The notes below the pieces were generated by a model, which searched no databases, was not told the origin of the DNA, and saw nothing but the letters and a program-made list of their open reading frames with translations. This document shows positions 40,707 through 50,500 of a stretch of DNA of 64,000 nucleotides, one piece after another (the first letter of the stretch is position 1; each line of letters begins with the position of its first letter). The position numbers and the translations under genes were made by a program. Source of the DNA: Xanthomonas euroxanthea (GTDB lineage: Bacteria; Pseudomonadota; Gammaproteobacteria; Xanthomonadales; Xanthomonadaceae); the NCBI RefSeq assembly GCF_900476395.1, contig NZ_UIHB01000001.1, positions 6,217 to 70,216 of the forward strand, read 5' to 3'.

Positions 40707-41588
40707 ATGCACGCACAACTGGCGACCGCCGACCCCGCTCAGCCGCAGCACACGCCCAGCGTGCTGGGCGCGCCGCGCCCGGTGGTGTTCCGCACCCGCG
40801 GCAGCAGCCGCGGCCCGATCACCCGGCTGATGAGCCCGGGCGACCTGGGCCAGCTGGTCAAGCCGTTCGTGTTCCTGGACCTGTTCACCGTCGAGCCGTC
40901 GATCGGCGGTGCGCCGATGGGGATGCACCCGCATTCGGGCATTGCCACGCTCACCTACCTGATGAGTGGCCAGCTGGGCTACGAAGATTCCACCGGCGAA
41001 CAGGGCGTCCTGCCGACCGGCGGGGTGGAGTGGATGCGTGCCGGCAACGGCGTCTGGCACGACGGCGGGCTGGCCGGCCAGGCCACGGTCAAGGGCTTCC
41101 AGCTGTGGGTCGCCTTGCCCGCCAGCGAAGAAAATGCCCCGGCGCAAAGCCTGTATCTGTCGCCCGACGATGTGCCGGTGGCCGGCCCGGTGCGGGTGCT
41201 GCTGGGTCGCTACGGCGCGCTGGAAAGCAGGATCCCGGCGCCGGCCGACATGACCTACCTGGGCGTGCAGCTGCGCGGCGGCGAGACCTGGCGCTATGTG
41301 CCGCCGGCCGGTCACACGGTGGCCTGGATCGCGGTGCACGGCGGCCAGCTGGAGGCGGCCGAGACCATCGGCAGCGGCCAGATGGCGGTGTTCAAGGATG
41401 CCGAGCAGGCCATCGAGGTGGCGGCGGTGGGGGCGACCTCCTTCGTGCTGGGCTCGGCGGTCAAGCATCCGCACGCGCTGGTGATGGGCCACTACTCGGT
41501 GCACACCAGCGAGGCCACGCTGGCGCAGGGGGAGGCGGAAATCCGCCGCATCGGCGAGCAGTTGCGCGCGCGCGGCCGCCTGGCCTGA
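40707..41588 (+). CDS. Pirin-family protein
   Basis: This 293-residue bicupin of the pirin family has the metal-binding pattern in MGMHPHSGIATLTYLMSG. The family segment RGPITRLMSPGDLGQLVKPFVFLDLF and a C-terminal cupin (HTVAWIAVHGGQLEAAETI) are also clear. Pirins are iron-binding proteins, some with quercetin dioxygenase activity. Start at 40707: AAGGAGATCTGGC precedes the ATG. The azoreductase gene follows 224 nt downstream on the same strand. Confidence 0.92.
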   Translation: MHAQLATADPAQPQHTPSVLGAPRPVVFRTRGSSRGPITRLMSPGDLGQLVKPFVFLDLFTVEPSIGGAPMGMHPHSGIATLTYLMSGQLGYEDSTGEQGVLPTGGVEWMRAGNGVWHDGGLAGQATVKGFQLWVALPASEENAPAQSLYLSPDDVPVAGPVRVLLGRYGALESRIPAPADMTYLGVQLRGGETWRYVPPAGHTVAWIAVHGGQLEAAETIGSGQMAVFKDAEQAIEVAAVGATSFVLGSAVKHPHALVMGHYSVHTSEATLAQGEAEIRRIGEQLRARGRLA

Positions 41589-41812
41589 GCCCGACGCCAG
41601 CGGCCGGCCATGCATGCCGTGTGGCCGGCGCACAGCGCGCCGGTTGCCAGCCACACCAACGCACTGCCGACGCTTCCCAGGGCGGTAGACCTCCCAACCG
41701 GCGCGCCTTCGGCAGCTCATCTCAATCACCACCTCCACCACGTCGATGCGTGTGCGCCTGCGCCACGCGTCGCCGGACCCCTCACCTCCCACACGTTTCC
41801 AAAGGTACCGAC

Positions 41813-42427
41813 ATGAAACTGCTCCATCTCGATTCCAGCATCCTCGGCGCTTACTCGGCCAGCCGTCAGCTCTCGGCGGCCACCGTCGCAAAGTTGCAGT
41901 CCGGCAACAGCGATATCGCGGTGACCTACCGCGATCTGGCCGCCGAGCCGCTGGCGCATCTGTCCGGCGCGCATCTGGCGGCCCAGCAGAATCCCACCGG
42001 CGACCAGAGCCCGGCACTGGCCGCTGAACTTGCCACCAGTGCGGCGGTGCTGCAGGAGTTCCTGGATGCCGACACCGTGGTGATCGGCGTGGCGCTGTAC
42101 AACTTCACCATTCCGACCCAGCTCAAGGCCTGGATCGATCGGGTGCTGGTGGCCGGCAAGACCTTCCGCTACAACGCGCAGGGCGTGCCCGAAGGGCTGG
42201 CCGGCAACAAGCGCGTGATCCTGCTGGTGGCGCGTGGCGGCTTCTATGGCGCCGGCTCGCCGATGGCATCGCTGGAGCATGCAGAGAGCTACATGCGCAC
42301 CGCGTTGGGCTTTGTCGGCGTGCACGCCCCCGAGGTCATCGTGGCCGAAGGCCTGGCCACTGGCGCAGACGCCCGCCAGGCGGGGATTGCCAGCGCCCAG
42401 CAGCAGATCGCTGGGCTTGCTGCCTGA
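41813..42427 (+). CDS. azoR: FMN-dependent NADH-azoreductase
   Basis: This 204-residue flavodoxin-fold enzyme reduces azo compounds and quinones with NADH. Segments of the AzoR family are visible: KLLHLDSSILGAYSASRQLS (FMN phosphate site), PLYNFTIPTQL-like VALYNFTIPTQLKAWIDRVL, KTFRYNAQGVPEGLAGNKRV and LLVARGGFYG. The ATG at 41813 starts the canonical MKLLHLDSS. It is paired with a LysR regulator that converges on it. It is likely a quinone-stress or xenobiotic detoxification enzyme. Confidence 0.93.
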   Translation: MKLLHLDSSILGAYSASRQLSAATVAKLQSGNSDIAVTYRDLAAEPLAHLSGAHLAAQQNPTGDQSPALAAELATSAAVLQEFLDADTVVIGVALYNFTIPTQLKAWIDRVLVAGKTFRYNAQGVPEGLAGNKRVILLVARGGFYGAGSPMASLEHAESYMRTALGFVGVHAPEVIVAEGLATGADARQAGIASAQQQIAGLAA

Positions 42428-42435
42428 GTGATGTG

Positions 42436-42467
42436 GCGGGCGATGCGTGCCGGGGGGCATCGCCCGC
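42436..42467. terminator. Hairpin between azoR and the LysR gene
   Basis: A perfect 11-bp stem GCGGGCGATGC / GCATCGCCCGC with a 10-nt loop starts 9 nt after the azoR stop. There is no T run. It is a likely end for the convergent transcripts. Confidence 0.45.
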
Positions 42468-42633
42468 GCTGGCGATCATGTCATCCGTTTGCACGGTGCC
42501 GATCTTTCACACGTGCCGACACTGCATCGAGCGGAGAGCGTGCCGCTGGATGGACCACATTTCGCGCGCATGCTCGGTGCGAAGACTGGATCGAATCAAG
42601 GCGTTGAAACCGCTGCACTCCGCATCGCCACGC

Positions 42634-43581
42634 TCACCGCACGCCCGGCATGGCGACGCTGTTCGCCAAGCCAGTCACCTCTTTGCATTCAGCCGCATTC
42701 AATCGCGTCGTCACGGCCTGGATAAACGCCGACACCGCGCGCGGCAGATGGTGCCGGCTTGGATACAGCGCGTACAGGCTCTGGCCCTTGCGTTGAAAAT
42801 CCGGCAACACCACGGTCAGGCGACCTTCGTGGATATCGGGCCAGGTGAGCGCCTGCGGCAACAACGCGATGCCGAGCCCGGCCACCGCCGCAAGCCGCAA
42901 CGCGCGGGCGGTGGTGGCAGCCATGCGCGCCTGCACCTGGACGTCTTCGGCAAGCCCGGACGGGCCGACCAGGGTCCAGGTGGCGTACCCGCTCGGATGC
43001 GGGAAACTGAGGCAGTCGTGCCGCGGCAATTCATCCAGCCGCAGCGGCCTGCCGCGTGCCTGCAGGTAGCCGGGGCTGGCCACCAGCACATCGTTGGTGT
43101 CGGCCAGGATCTGGCGGCCGACATAGCCCAGGTCCGTCACCACACCGCCCCGGAAGGCCACATCGATGCGCTCGGCGATCAGGTCGGCCTTGGCGTCGCT
43201 GAGCACGAACTCCAGGCGCACGCGCGGATGCGCGGCGAGAAATTCGCCCACCCATTCAACGCGAAAGAAATCCAGGAAATCCGCCGGCGCCGCCACCCGC
43301 ACCAGGCCGGCCGCTTCCTCGCCACCTGCCACCAGGCTCTGCCCGGCAGAGGTCAGCCCGTCCACCGCGTCGGCGCAACGTTCGTAGAAGGCCTGCCCGG
43401 CATCGGTCAGGGTGAGCTTGCGGGTGGAGCGTTGCATCAGGCGCGTGTCCAGCTGCGCTTCCAGCTGCTGCACGCGCCGGCTGACGCTGTTGGGCGCGGT
43501 GCCCAGGCGGCGCGCGGCCTCGGCAAAACTGCCGCTGCGCACCACCTGCACGTACAGCGCAATGTCATTGAGATCGATCAC
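42634..43581 (-). CDS. LysR-family transcriptional regulator
   Basis: This 315-residue regulator has an N-terminal winged helix (DLNDIALYVQVVRSGSFAEAARRLGTAPNSVSRRVQQLEAQL) and a C-terminal periplasmic-binding-like effector domain (DLIAERIDVAFRGGVV, IQAVTTRLN). It converges with azoR, an arrangement seen for regulators of quinone-reductase genes, but the effector and targets are unknown. The start is the first methionine of the conserved helix. The last residues (NSVAMPGVR) are short and unremarkable. Confidence 0.92.
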   Translation of the reverse strand: MIDLNDIALYVQVVRSGSFAEAARRLGTAPNSVSRRVQQLEAQLDTRLMQRSTRKLTLTDAGQAFYERCADAVDGLTSAGQSLVAGGEEAAGLVRVAAPADFLDFFRVEWVGEFLAAHPRVRLEFVLSDAKADLIAERIDVAFRGGVVTDLGYVGRQILADTNDVLVASPGYLQARGRPLRLDELPRHDCLSFPHPSGYATWTLVGPSGLAEDVQVQARMAATTARALRLAAVAGLGIALLPQALTWPDIHEGRLTVVLPDFQRKGQSLYALYPSRHHLPRAVSAFIQAVTTRLNAAECKEVTGLANSVAMPGVR

Positions 43582-43673
43582 CAGCGGCCTTGGCAGGTGT
43601 AAACGCGGAGTCTAAGCGTGCTGGCTGCGCGCAGTCGATCATGACGGCATCGAGTGCTGTATGCGGCAGCTGT

Positions 43674-43880
43674 GGCTGCAGGGCCCTTGCCCGCCCACCA
43701 TCGCAGGACACGCCGTAAGTACGTCCTTGTAGGCTCTTACGCGGCATCCAGGCCGCGTAAGGTCCCGCGACGGTGAGCGGGCAAGGACCCGTCGAGATGG
43801 TCGATACGCAAAGTAAGAGCAGTGCTGGGTGCGCCTTGTTCAATCGTGAAGCATCGGCTCCACGTCTGATGCGCACCGCG
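43674..43880 (+). repeat. Repeat copy 1 (palindromic core plus tail)
   Basis: It starts GGCTGCAGGGCCCTTGCCCG. Terminal inverted arms (43686-43709 and 43762-43785, CTTGCCCGC...) flank a perfect 9-bp palindrome TTACGCGGC/GCCGCGTAA (43737-43760). A non-palindromic tail (GTCGAGATGGTCG to TGCGCACCGCG) follows. It matches copy 2 nearly throughout, with scattered substitutions. Confidence 0.9.
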
Positions 43881-44025
43881 CCCTCGACGCACCAAGCTTT
43901 TGATTCGAGCATCCGGTCGCGACTAAATAATCACACCGATGCAGGTCTCGGCTGCTTTGTATGTTGTGTATCGAGGGCTTGGAAGGGACGGATGGATCAG
44001 CGGTAGAGCAGTCGATCTGGCGCTT

Positions 44026-44231
44026 GGCTGCAGGGCCCTTGCCCGCCCACCATCGCAGGACACGCCGCAAGTACGTCCTTGTAGGCTCCGGCGCGGCATC
44101 CATGCCGCTCAGGGTCCCGCGACGGTGAGCGGGCAAGGACCAGTCGAGATGGTCGGTGTGCATGGAAGAGCAGTGCTGGGTGCGTCTCGTTCGACCATGA
44201 AGCATCGGCTCCGGGTCTGATGCACACCGCG
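44026..44231 (+). repeat. Repeat copy 2
   Basis: Same order of segments as copy 1 in the same orientation. The inner palindrome is eroded (GCGCGGCATCCATGCCGC). The tail CCATGAAGCATCGGCTCC corresponds to CGTGAAGCATCGGCTCC in copy 1. Similarity across about 200 bp shows a duplication of the whole unit, not only of the palindrome. Confidence 0.9.
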
Positions 44232-44350
44232 ACAGACGCTTTCAGATGAGTGCCGACGAATTGTCTGGTGCGGTGTCCTTGCCGGTTGCGGGACCGTGTG
44301 GCGGCATGGATGCCGCCACCGAGCCGCCGCCGTGGAGATTGCCGGCGCGC

Positions 44351-44572
44351 TTATTGCGTGCGCGTCAGTCCGTGACGGTGCAGCAGCTGCCGCAGGCGGC
44401 GCTGCACCCGCTGCAGGTCCGCCTGGTCCGCCTCGTCGAGAATGCCTTTGGCCAAGGCATCGAATTGCGGCCAGAACTGGCTGGGGTCGCGCACCCGCTG
44501 CGGCCAGACCGACAGCATCTTGCCCAGGTCGGCGAGTTGATGGCTGGTATGGGTATGTCTGCGTGTGCTCAT
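44351..44572 (-). CDS. 73-residue protein translationally coupled to the glucan synthase
   Basis: This small protein (MSTRRHTHTSHQLADLGKML...) overlaps the ndvB-type stop by an ATGA. It has no membrane helix. Its centre (VWPQRVRDPSQFWPQFDALA) is tryptophan- and proline-containing, and its C-terminal half is a charged amphipathic helix (DQADLQRVQRRLRQLLHRHG). I do not recognise the family. Overlap with the giant synthase gene suggests it is made together with that enzyme, perhaps as a partner or regulator; this is inference. A methionine six codons upstream is a less likely start. Confidence 0.65.
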   Translation of the reverse strand: MSTRRHTHTSHQLADLGKMLSVWPQRVRDPSQFWPQFDALAKGILDEADQADLQRVQRRLRQLLHRHGLTRTQ

Positions 44573-47500
44573 GTCGCGTCCGCCGGCCAATCCAGTGCCA
44601 CAGCGTGAACCGCGCCGTCGTCAACCAGGGTGAAAGCCAGCTCGGCCTGGGTCACGCCGTCGATCTCCAGCCGCGCCTCAATGCCCGGGCGTTGGGTGAC
44701 GTCGATGACATAGGTGCTGCTGCCGAAGCGATAGCGCAGCTGGTAGCCCGGCCAGCCGGCCGGGATGCACGGCACGATGTGCATGCGCTCGCCGTGGCGC
44801 TGCAGGCCGAGCAGCGATTCGGTCAGCAGCCGGTACATCCAGCCGGCCGCGCCGGTATACCAGCTCCAGCCGCCGCGGCCGGCGTGCGGTGCCACCGCGT
44901 AGACATCGGCGGCCAGCACATAGGGCTCGGCCTTGTAGCGTTGCATGCCGGCCGCGTCGCGGGCGTGGTGGATCGGGTTGATCAGGCCGGCCAGTTGCCA
45001 GGCGCGCGCGCTGTCGCCGCGGTGGGCAAAGGCCATCGTCGCCCACACCGCCGCATGCGTGTACTGGCCACCGTTCTCGCGCACGCCGGGGACGTAACCA
45101 CGGATATAGCCCGGGTCATGCCCGGTGCGGTCGAACGGGGGCACCAGCAGCTTGACGATACCGGCGTCGGCATCCACCAGCTGCTGGTGCATCGCCTCCA
45201 TCGCCTGTGCACTGCGTGCAGGATCCATCGCCCCGGACAGCACCGCCCAGCTCTGCGACAGCGAATCGATGCGGCATTCGTCCGAATCGCTCGAACCCAG
45301 CGGCGTGCCGTCGTCGAACCAGGCCCGCCGGTACCACTGCCCGTCCCAGGCGTGCTGTTCCAGTGCGGTGCGCAAGGTCTGCGCCTGCGTGCGGCAGGTT
45401 GCCGCAAAGGCTGCATCGTCGCGCTGTGCGGCCACGGCGGAAAAGCGCAGTAAGGCGTCGTAGAGGAAAAAGCCCAGCCACACGCTTTCGCCCTTGCCGT
45501 CCTTGCCGACCCGGTTCATGCCGTCGTTCCAGTCGCCGCTGCCGATCAGTGGCAGGCCGCGCTCGCCCAGCCGTGCCATGCCGCGTTGCAGAGCGAGCAC
45601 GCAGTGCGCGTACAGCGACTGCACGTTGCCGGTGATCTGCGGCAGGTCGTAATACGATTCCTCGTCGGGCTTGAGGGCGCGCCCGTCGATGAAGCTCACC
45701 CGCTCGTCCAGCACGCTGGCATCTGCGGTGACCTCCAGATAACGGCACAGCGCCTGCGGCAACCACAGAAAATCGTCCGAGCACTGCGTGCGCACGCCGC
45801 GGTCCTGCGGCGGATGCCACCAATGCTGCACATCGCCCTGCGCAAACTGATGCGCAGCACAGCGCAGCAGATGCGCGCGGGCCAGCGCCGGCTGCGCGTG
45901 CACCATCGCCATGCTGTCCTGCAGCTGGTCGCGGAACCCGTAGGCGCCACCGGACTGGTAGTAGCCGCTGCGTGCCAGGAACCGGCAGGCGATGGTCTGG
46001 TAGAGCAGCCAGCCGTTGGCCAGCAGGTCCACCGCCGGGTCGGGCGTGCGCACCTGCACGCTGCCCAGCACCTGCTGCCAGTGCGCGCGCACCGCCAGCA
46101 AGGCGGCCTGTGCGGCAGCGACGCCGCGGCTCTGGCGTGCCAGTGCCAGCGCGGTGTCGCGATCCACCGCCGCGCCCAGGCGGAACACCGTTTCAAAGCT
46201 CTGCTCGGCCGCCAGCGTCACCGGAATCTGGATCGCCGCGCACGGGTCCAGGCCGGCACCCACGCGCCCGGACAGGCGTTGCCGGCCGAGTGCTGCGGGC
46301 GCGGCCAGGCTGCCGTTGCGCCCGATGAATTCGCTGCGGTCTGCGGTGATGCTGCGGCTGGGCGCATCGGCATCGAAGAATGCCACCCGCCCGTCGAACT
46401 CGGTGTTGTACGGGTTGCGCGCGGTCAGCACGCTGCTGCCCAGGTCCACCTCGCTGACCACATGCAGCTGCGAGCGTGTGCGGATGTCGCCCAGCACCCA
46501 TTCCACATAGCCGGTCACGCTGAGCCGGCGCGGGCGCCCGGACAGATTCTTCAGCCGCAGATGGCTGAACTTGATCGGCCGTTCCACATCGACGAACACC
46601 CACACCTCGCTGCCGATGCCGTGTTCGATATGGCTGTAGACGCTGTAACCGAACCCGTGGCGCACCGTGTAGCGCGCGTTGCCGCGACACGGCAGCGCCA
46701 TCGGCGACCAGACCTGGCCGGTGTCTTCGTCGCGCAGGTAGAACGCCTCGCTGGAGGCATCGCCGACCGGGTCGTTGTGCCACGGCGTGAGCCGGAATTC
46801 GTGCGCGTTTTCGGCCCAGCTGTAACCGGGGCTGCTGTCGCTGACCACCGTGCCGAAGTGCGCATTGGCCATCACGTTGCACCAGGGCGCCGGCGTGGCC
46901 GTGCCCGGGTCCAGGGTGATGCGGTATTCGCGGCCGTCGGCAGCGAACGCGCCCAGGCCGTTGTCGAACGCCACCGCTTCTTCGGCTGCGGCCTGCAGGG
47001 TGGTGTCCAGGTAGGCGGCGTGCGTGCTGCTTGGATAATCGGCGCTGTCCAGTTGCTGGATGGGTTCCAGCGCCGGCGGCAGCGCGCGTGCGTTGGGGTG
47101 GCGTTGCAGCTGCGCGTCCAGGCTGCCGTTGGCATCGCTGAGGATCGCGCGCGCCACGGTCTGCAGCAGCACGCGGTCTTCCTGCGAGATGTGTTCGATG
47201 GCGCGCACGAAGATGCCGCCGGGGCGGTCGAGCACATTGGCCTCGGGGTCGGCGGCGATCAGGCCCAGGATGGCGTCCTGCAGCGACTGCCGATAGCCGG
47301 ACTGGCTTTCGTTCCAGATCACCAGATCCGCGCGCAGGCCTTTCAGGCGCCAGTACGCGTGCGCCTGCACCAGCTGGCGCACCAGCTCCAGATTGTCCGG
47401 GTCGGTGATGCGCAACAGCACGATCGGCAGGTCGCCGGAGATGGCGTGACTCCACAACGCCGACTGGCCGCGGTGGTTGTGCAGCAGCACCTCGTTGTCG

Positions 47501-50500
47501 GCGCGCAGTTGCGGGTCCACGAACAGCACGCGCGCGGCCAGCCGCTCGTAGCGCATCGCATCGTCCAGCGAGGCATTGATCTGCCGGCGGGTGACCTGGC
47601 TCTGGGTCAGTGCCAGGTCGAACACGCGATCGGCCAGACGGCGGTCGCGGTACTTGTCGATCAACGCGGTGCAGGCCGCGCGCTGTGTGCCGACGCCGTA
47701 GACCATGTCCACCTGCGCCTGTTGGTCCGGTGCCAGCGAAATACGGCAGCGGATCGCCACGATCGGGTCCAGCACCGAGCCGGCTGCGCCGGACAGGCTG
47801 GTCTGACCGTGCAGCGCCAGCGGATCGCGGGTGCTGCGCCCGCGCCCGACAAACGCGGCGCGGTCGGTCTCGTAGGAGATCGACGCCACATCGGCATCGT
47901 GCACGGCCACCAGGTGCAGCATCCACGGCTGCGCTTCGTCATGCCCGCGCGGGCGTCGCGTGCACAGCAGCGCCTGTTTGTCGGCCAGGATCTCGGTCTG
48001 CACGAACAGGTTGCTGAAGGCCGGATGTGCCTCGTCGGCCTGCGCCGGTGCCAGCACCACTTCGGCATAGGTAGTGATTTCGATCACGCGCGTCTGCCGC
48101 GAGCGGTTGCGGATGCGCAGCCGGCGCAGTTCCACGTCGTCCTCGGCGGAAATGGCGATTTCCAGATGGCTGTCGTAGCGCTGGTGGCTGCCCTTGAACT
48201 CGGCCTTGGCCTCGGAAAAGATTGCCTCGTAGCGCTCCACCGGCACGCAGGTGGGCTGGTGCGCGGCCGACCACACCACGCCGCTGTCCACATCGCGCAG
48301 GTAGCAGAACGTGCCCCAGTGATCGCGGGTGCCGTCCTCGCGCCAGCGCGTCACCGCCATGTCGCGCGCGCGGCTGTAGCCACCGCCGGCCGAGGTCAGC
48401 ATGCCGTGGTAGCGCCCGTTGGACAGCAACTGCAGCGCCGGCTGGGCCAGGCTGGGGTCGCGATGGATGCGCAAGGCCATGCCCGCCTCGGCGGCCACCG
48501 GGCGTTGCGCCGCGTCGGCCAGGCCTTTGACGTAGACGCCGGCGCGCGGTGCACGCTCCTGCAGCAGCAATAGCGTGGCCTGGAACTGCGGGTCGGCGAC
48601 AAAGCGCCGCTGCATCGGCGCATCGCGCAACACGTGGTCCAGCGCCAGCAGCGCCATGCCCTGGTGATGCGACATGAACGAGCGCACCAGCGCGTGGTGT
48701 TCGCCACGCGGCACCCGCGACGGGGTGTAGTCGATCGCCTCGTACAAGCCGAAGCGCCCGCCAAATCCCAGCGCCTGCAACTGCTGCAGGTTGCGGCAGG
48801 CCGCATCCGGTTCGACCATCAGTGCCATGGCGCTGGCATATGGGGCGATCACCAGGTCCTGGCCCAGGCCGCGCTTGAGCCCCAGGCCGGGCACGCCAAA
48901 GGCGCGGTACTGGTAATTGCGCCGCGTATCGACCGTGTTGTAGCCCGATTCGGACACGCCCCACGGCACCGCGCGCGCGGCGCCGTAGCGGATCTGGGCC
49001 TGCACCGCGCCACGCATCGAGCGGCTCAGCAGCGTCTGCGGGTAGCTGGGCATCACCAGATCGGGCATCAGGTACTCGAACATCGAGCCGCTCCACGACA
49101 GCAGCGTCGGTTCGGCGCCGGTGTCGGTGAGCGTGCGCCCGAGTGCGAACCAGCTGTCCTGCGGCAGCTTGCCCTGGGCGATGGCCACGAAGATCCCTAA
49201 GCGTGCCTCGGAGGCGAGCAGATCGTAATGCCCGCTGTCCAGGCGGTGGTCGTCGACGTTGTAGCCGATCGAGAGCAACTGCTGGGCGGGGGTGTAGAGG
49301 AAGTCGTAGTCCATCTGCGCCAGTTGCCCGGCGATATGCGCAAGCCGTTGCAGCTCCTGCACGCGTGCGGCGGCCCAGGTCTGTACGCCAGGGGCGTGGT
49401 GGCCGGCAGCGAGTTGGCGCAGCGTGGCGACGGCGGCGCCAGGCGTCTGCGTTGCGTGCGCATCGGTATCGGCAGGCGTGCCTGCACAATGGACCACCTC
49501 GGCCAGGGCGCCCGCACAGCTGTCGATCAAGCGTTGCGGCCACGGCTCGTCGTCGTCGCTGCCCGGCATCAGCGCCAGGAGCGTGTGGCTCTGCGCCAGC
49601 AGCAGGGCCAGCGCCTGCTCGGCCTGGTGCAGGTTCGGCGCGGGCTGGCTGCGGATGCGCTGCACGCTCTGCGCCATCGCGTCCAGCGCCTCGGTGGCGG
49701 CGTCGCTGCGTGTGCGTGCTGGCGATGCCAGCAGGCCCAGGATGTCGGCCAGTCCATCGAATACGGCCATCGACACCGCCGGTGCATCCACCAGCGCCAG
49801 CAGCCCTTGCCGCAGCGTCAACAGATGCCCGACCAGGTTGCCGCTGTCCACGGTGGAGACGTAGCGTGGCAACAACGGCACCAGCGTTTCGGTGTCGTAC
49901 CAGTTGTAGAAATGGCCGCGGTAGCGCGGCAGCGTTTCCAGCGTGGCCAGGGTATCGGCCACGCGGGTCATCACGCCGGCCACCGTCAGGTAGCCCAGAT
50001 CGTAGGCGGCCAGATTGGCCAGCAGGCCCAGGCCGATATTGGTCGGCGAGGTGCGGTTGGCCACCACCGTGACCGGATATTCCTGCACGTTGTCCGGCGG
50101 CAGCCAATGATGCTGCGCCGTGCAATGGCTCTCGAAGAACGCCCAGGTTTGCCGCGACAATCCACCCAGGAAGGCGCGCTGCTCCTGCGACAGCTGTGCC
50201 ACCGGCGCGGCGGGCTGCTCGCCCAGCCAGGCCATCAACCAGGGCGCGCCCATCCACGCCAGCCCCAGCGGCAATGCCGCCCACAGGGCCAGCGGCGACC
50301 ACCAGGCCACCGCGGCGACCACCAAGGCCGCACTGCAGGCCGCGCCGGCCATCAACTGTTGCTCGGCATTGCCGCTGCGCGCGCTGCGCTCCACTTCGCT
50401 GGAGGGCGCCCACTGCAACAGGTGGCGCCGGGTGATCGTCATCCGCACCAGCGTGCGGGCGATTGCCGACAGCTGCAGCCCCGCTTCGAATGGCAGGCAG

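Larger units (their letters stand above)
43582..44350. other. Gene-free region holding two copies of a ~206-bp repeat
   Basis: No gene is supported in these 769 nt. It carries two direct copies (43674-43880 and 44026-44231) plus a short third piece near 44270-44325 of a Xanthomonas-type intergenic repeat. The frames open here are all chance. Confidence 0.6.

Noticed and set aside
43990-44030. tRNA-like piece GATCAGCGGTAGAGCAG resembling a D-arm
   Set aside because: No acceptor stem, anticodon arm or TTCGAATC box follows; taken as chance.
45586-48573. 995-residue open frame on the plus strand opposite ndvB
   Set aside because: Antisense shadow of the cyclic glucan synthase; no start signal or domain.
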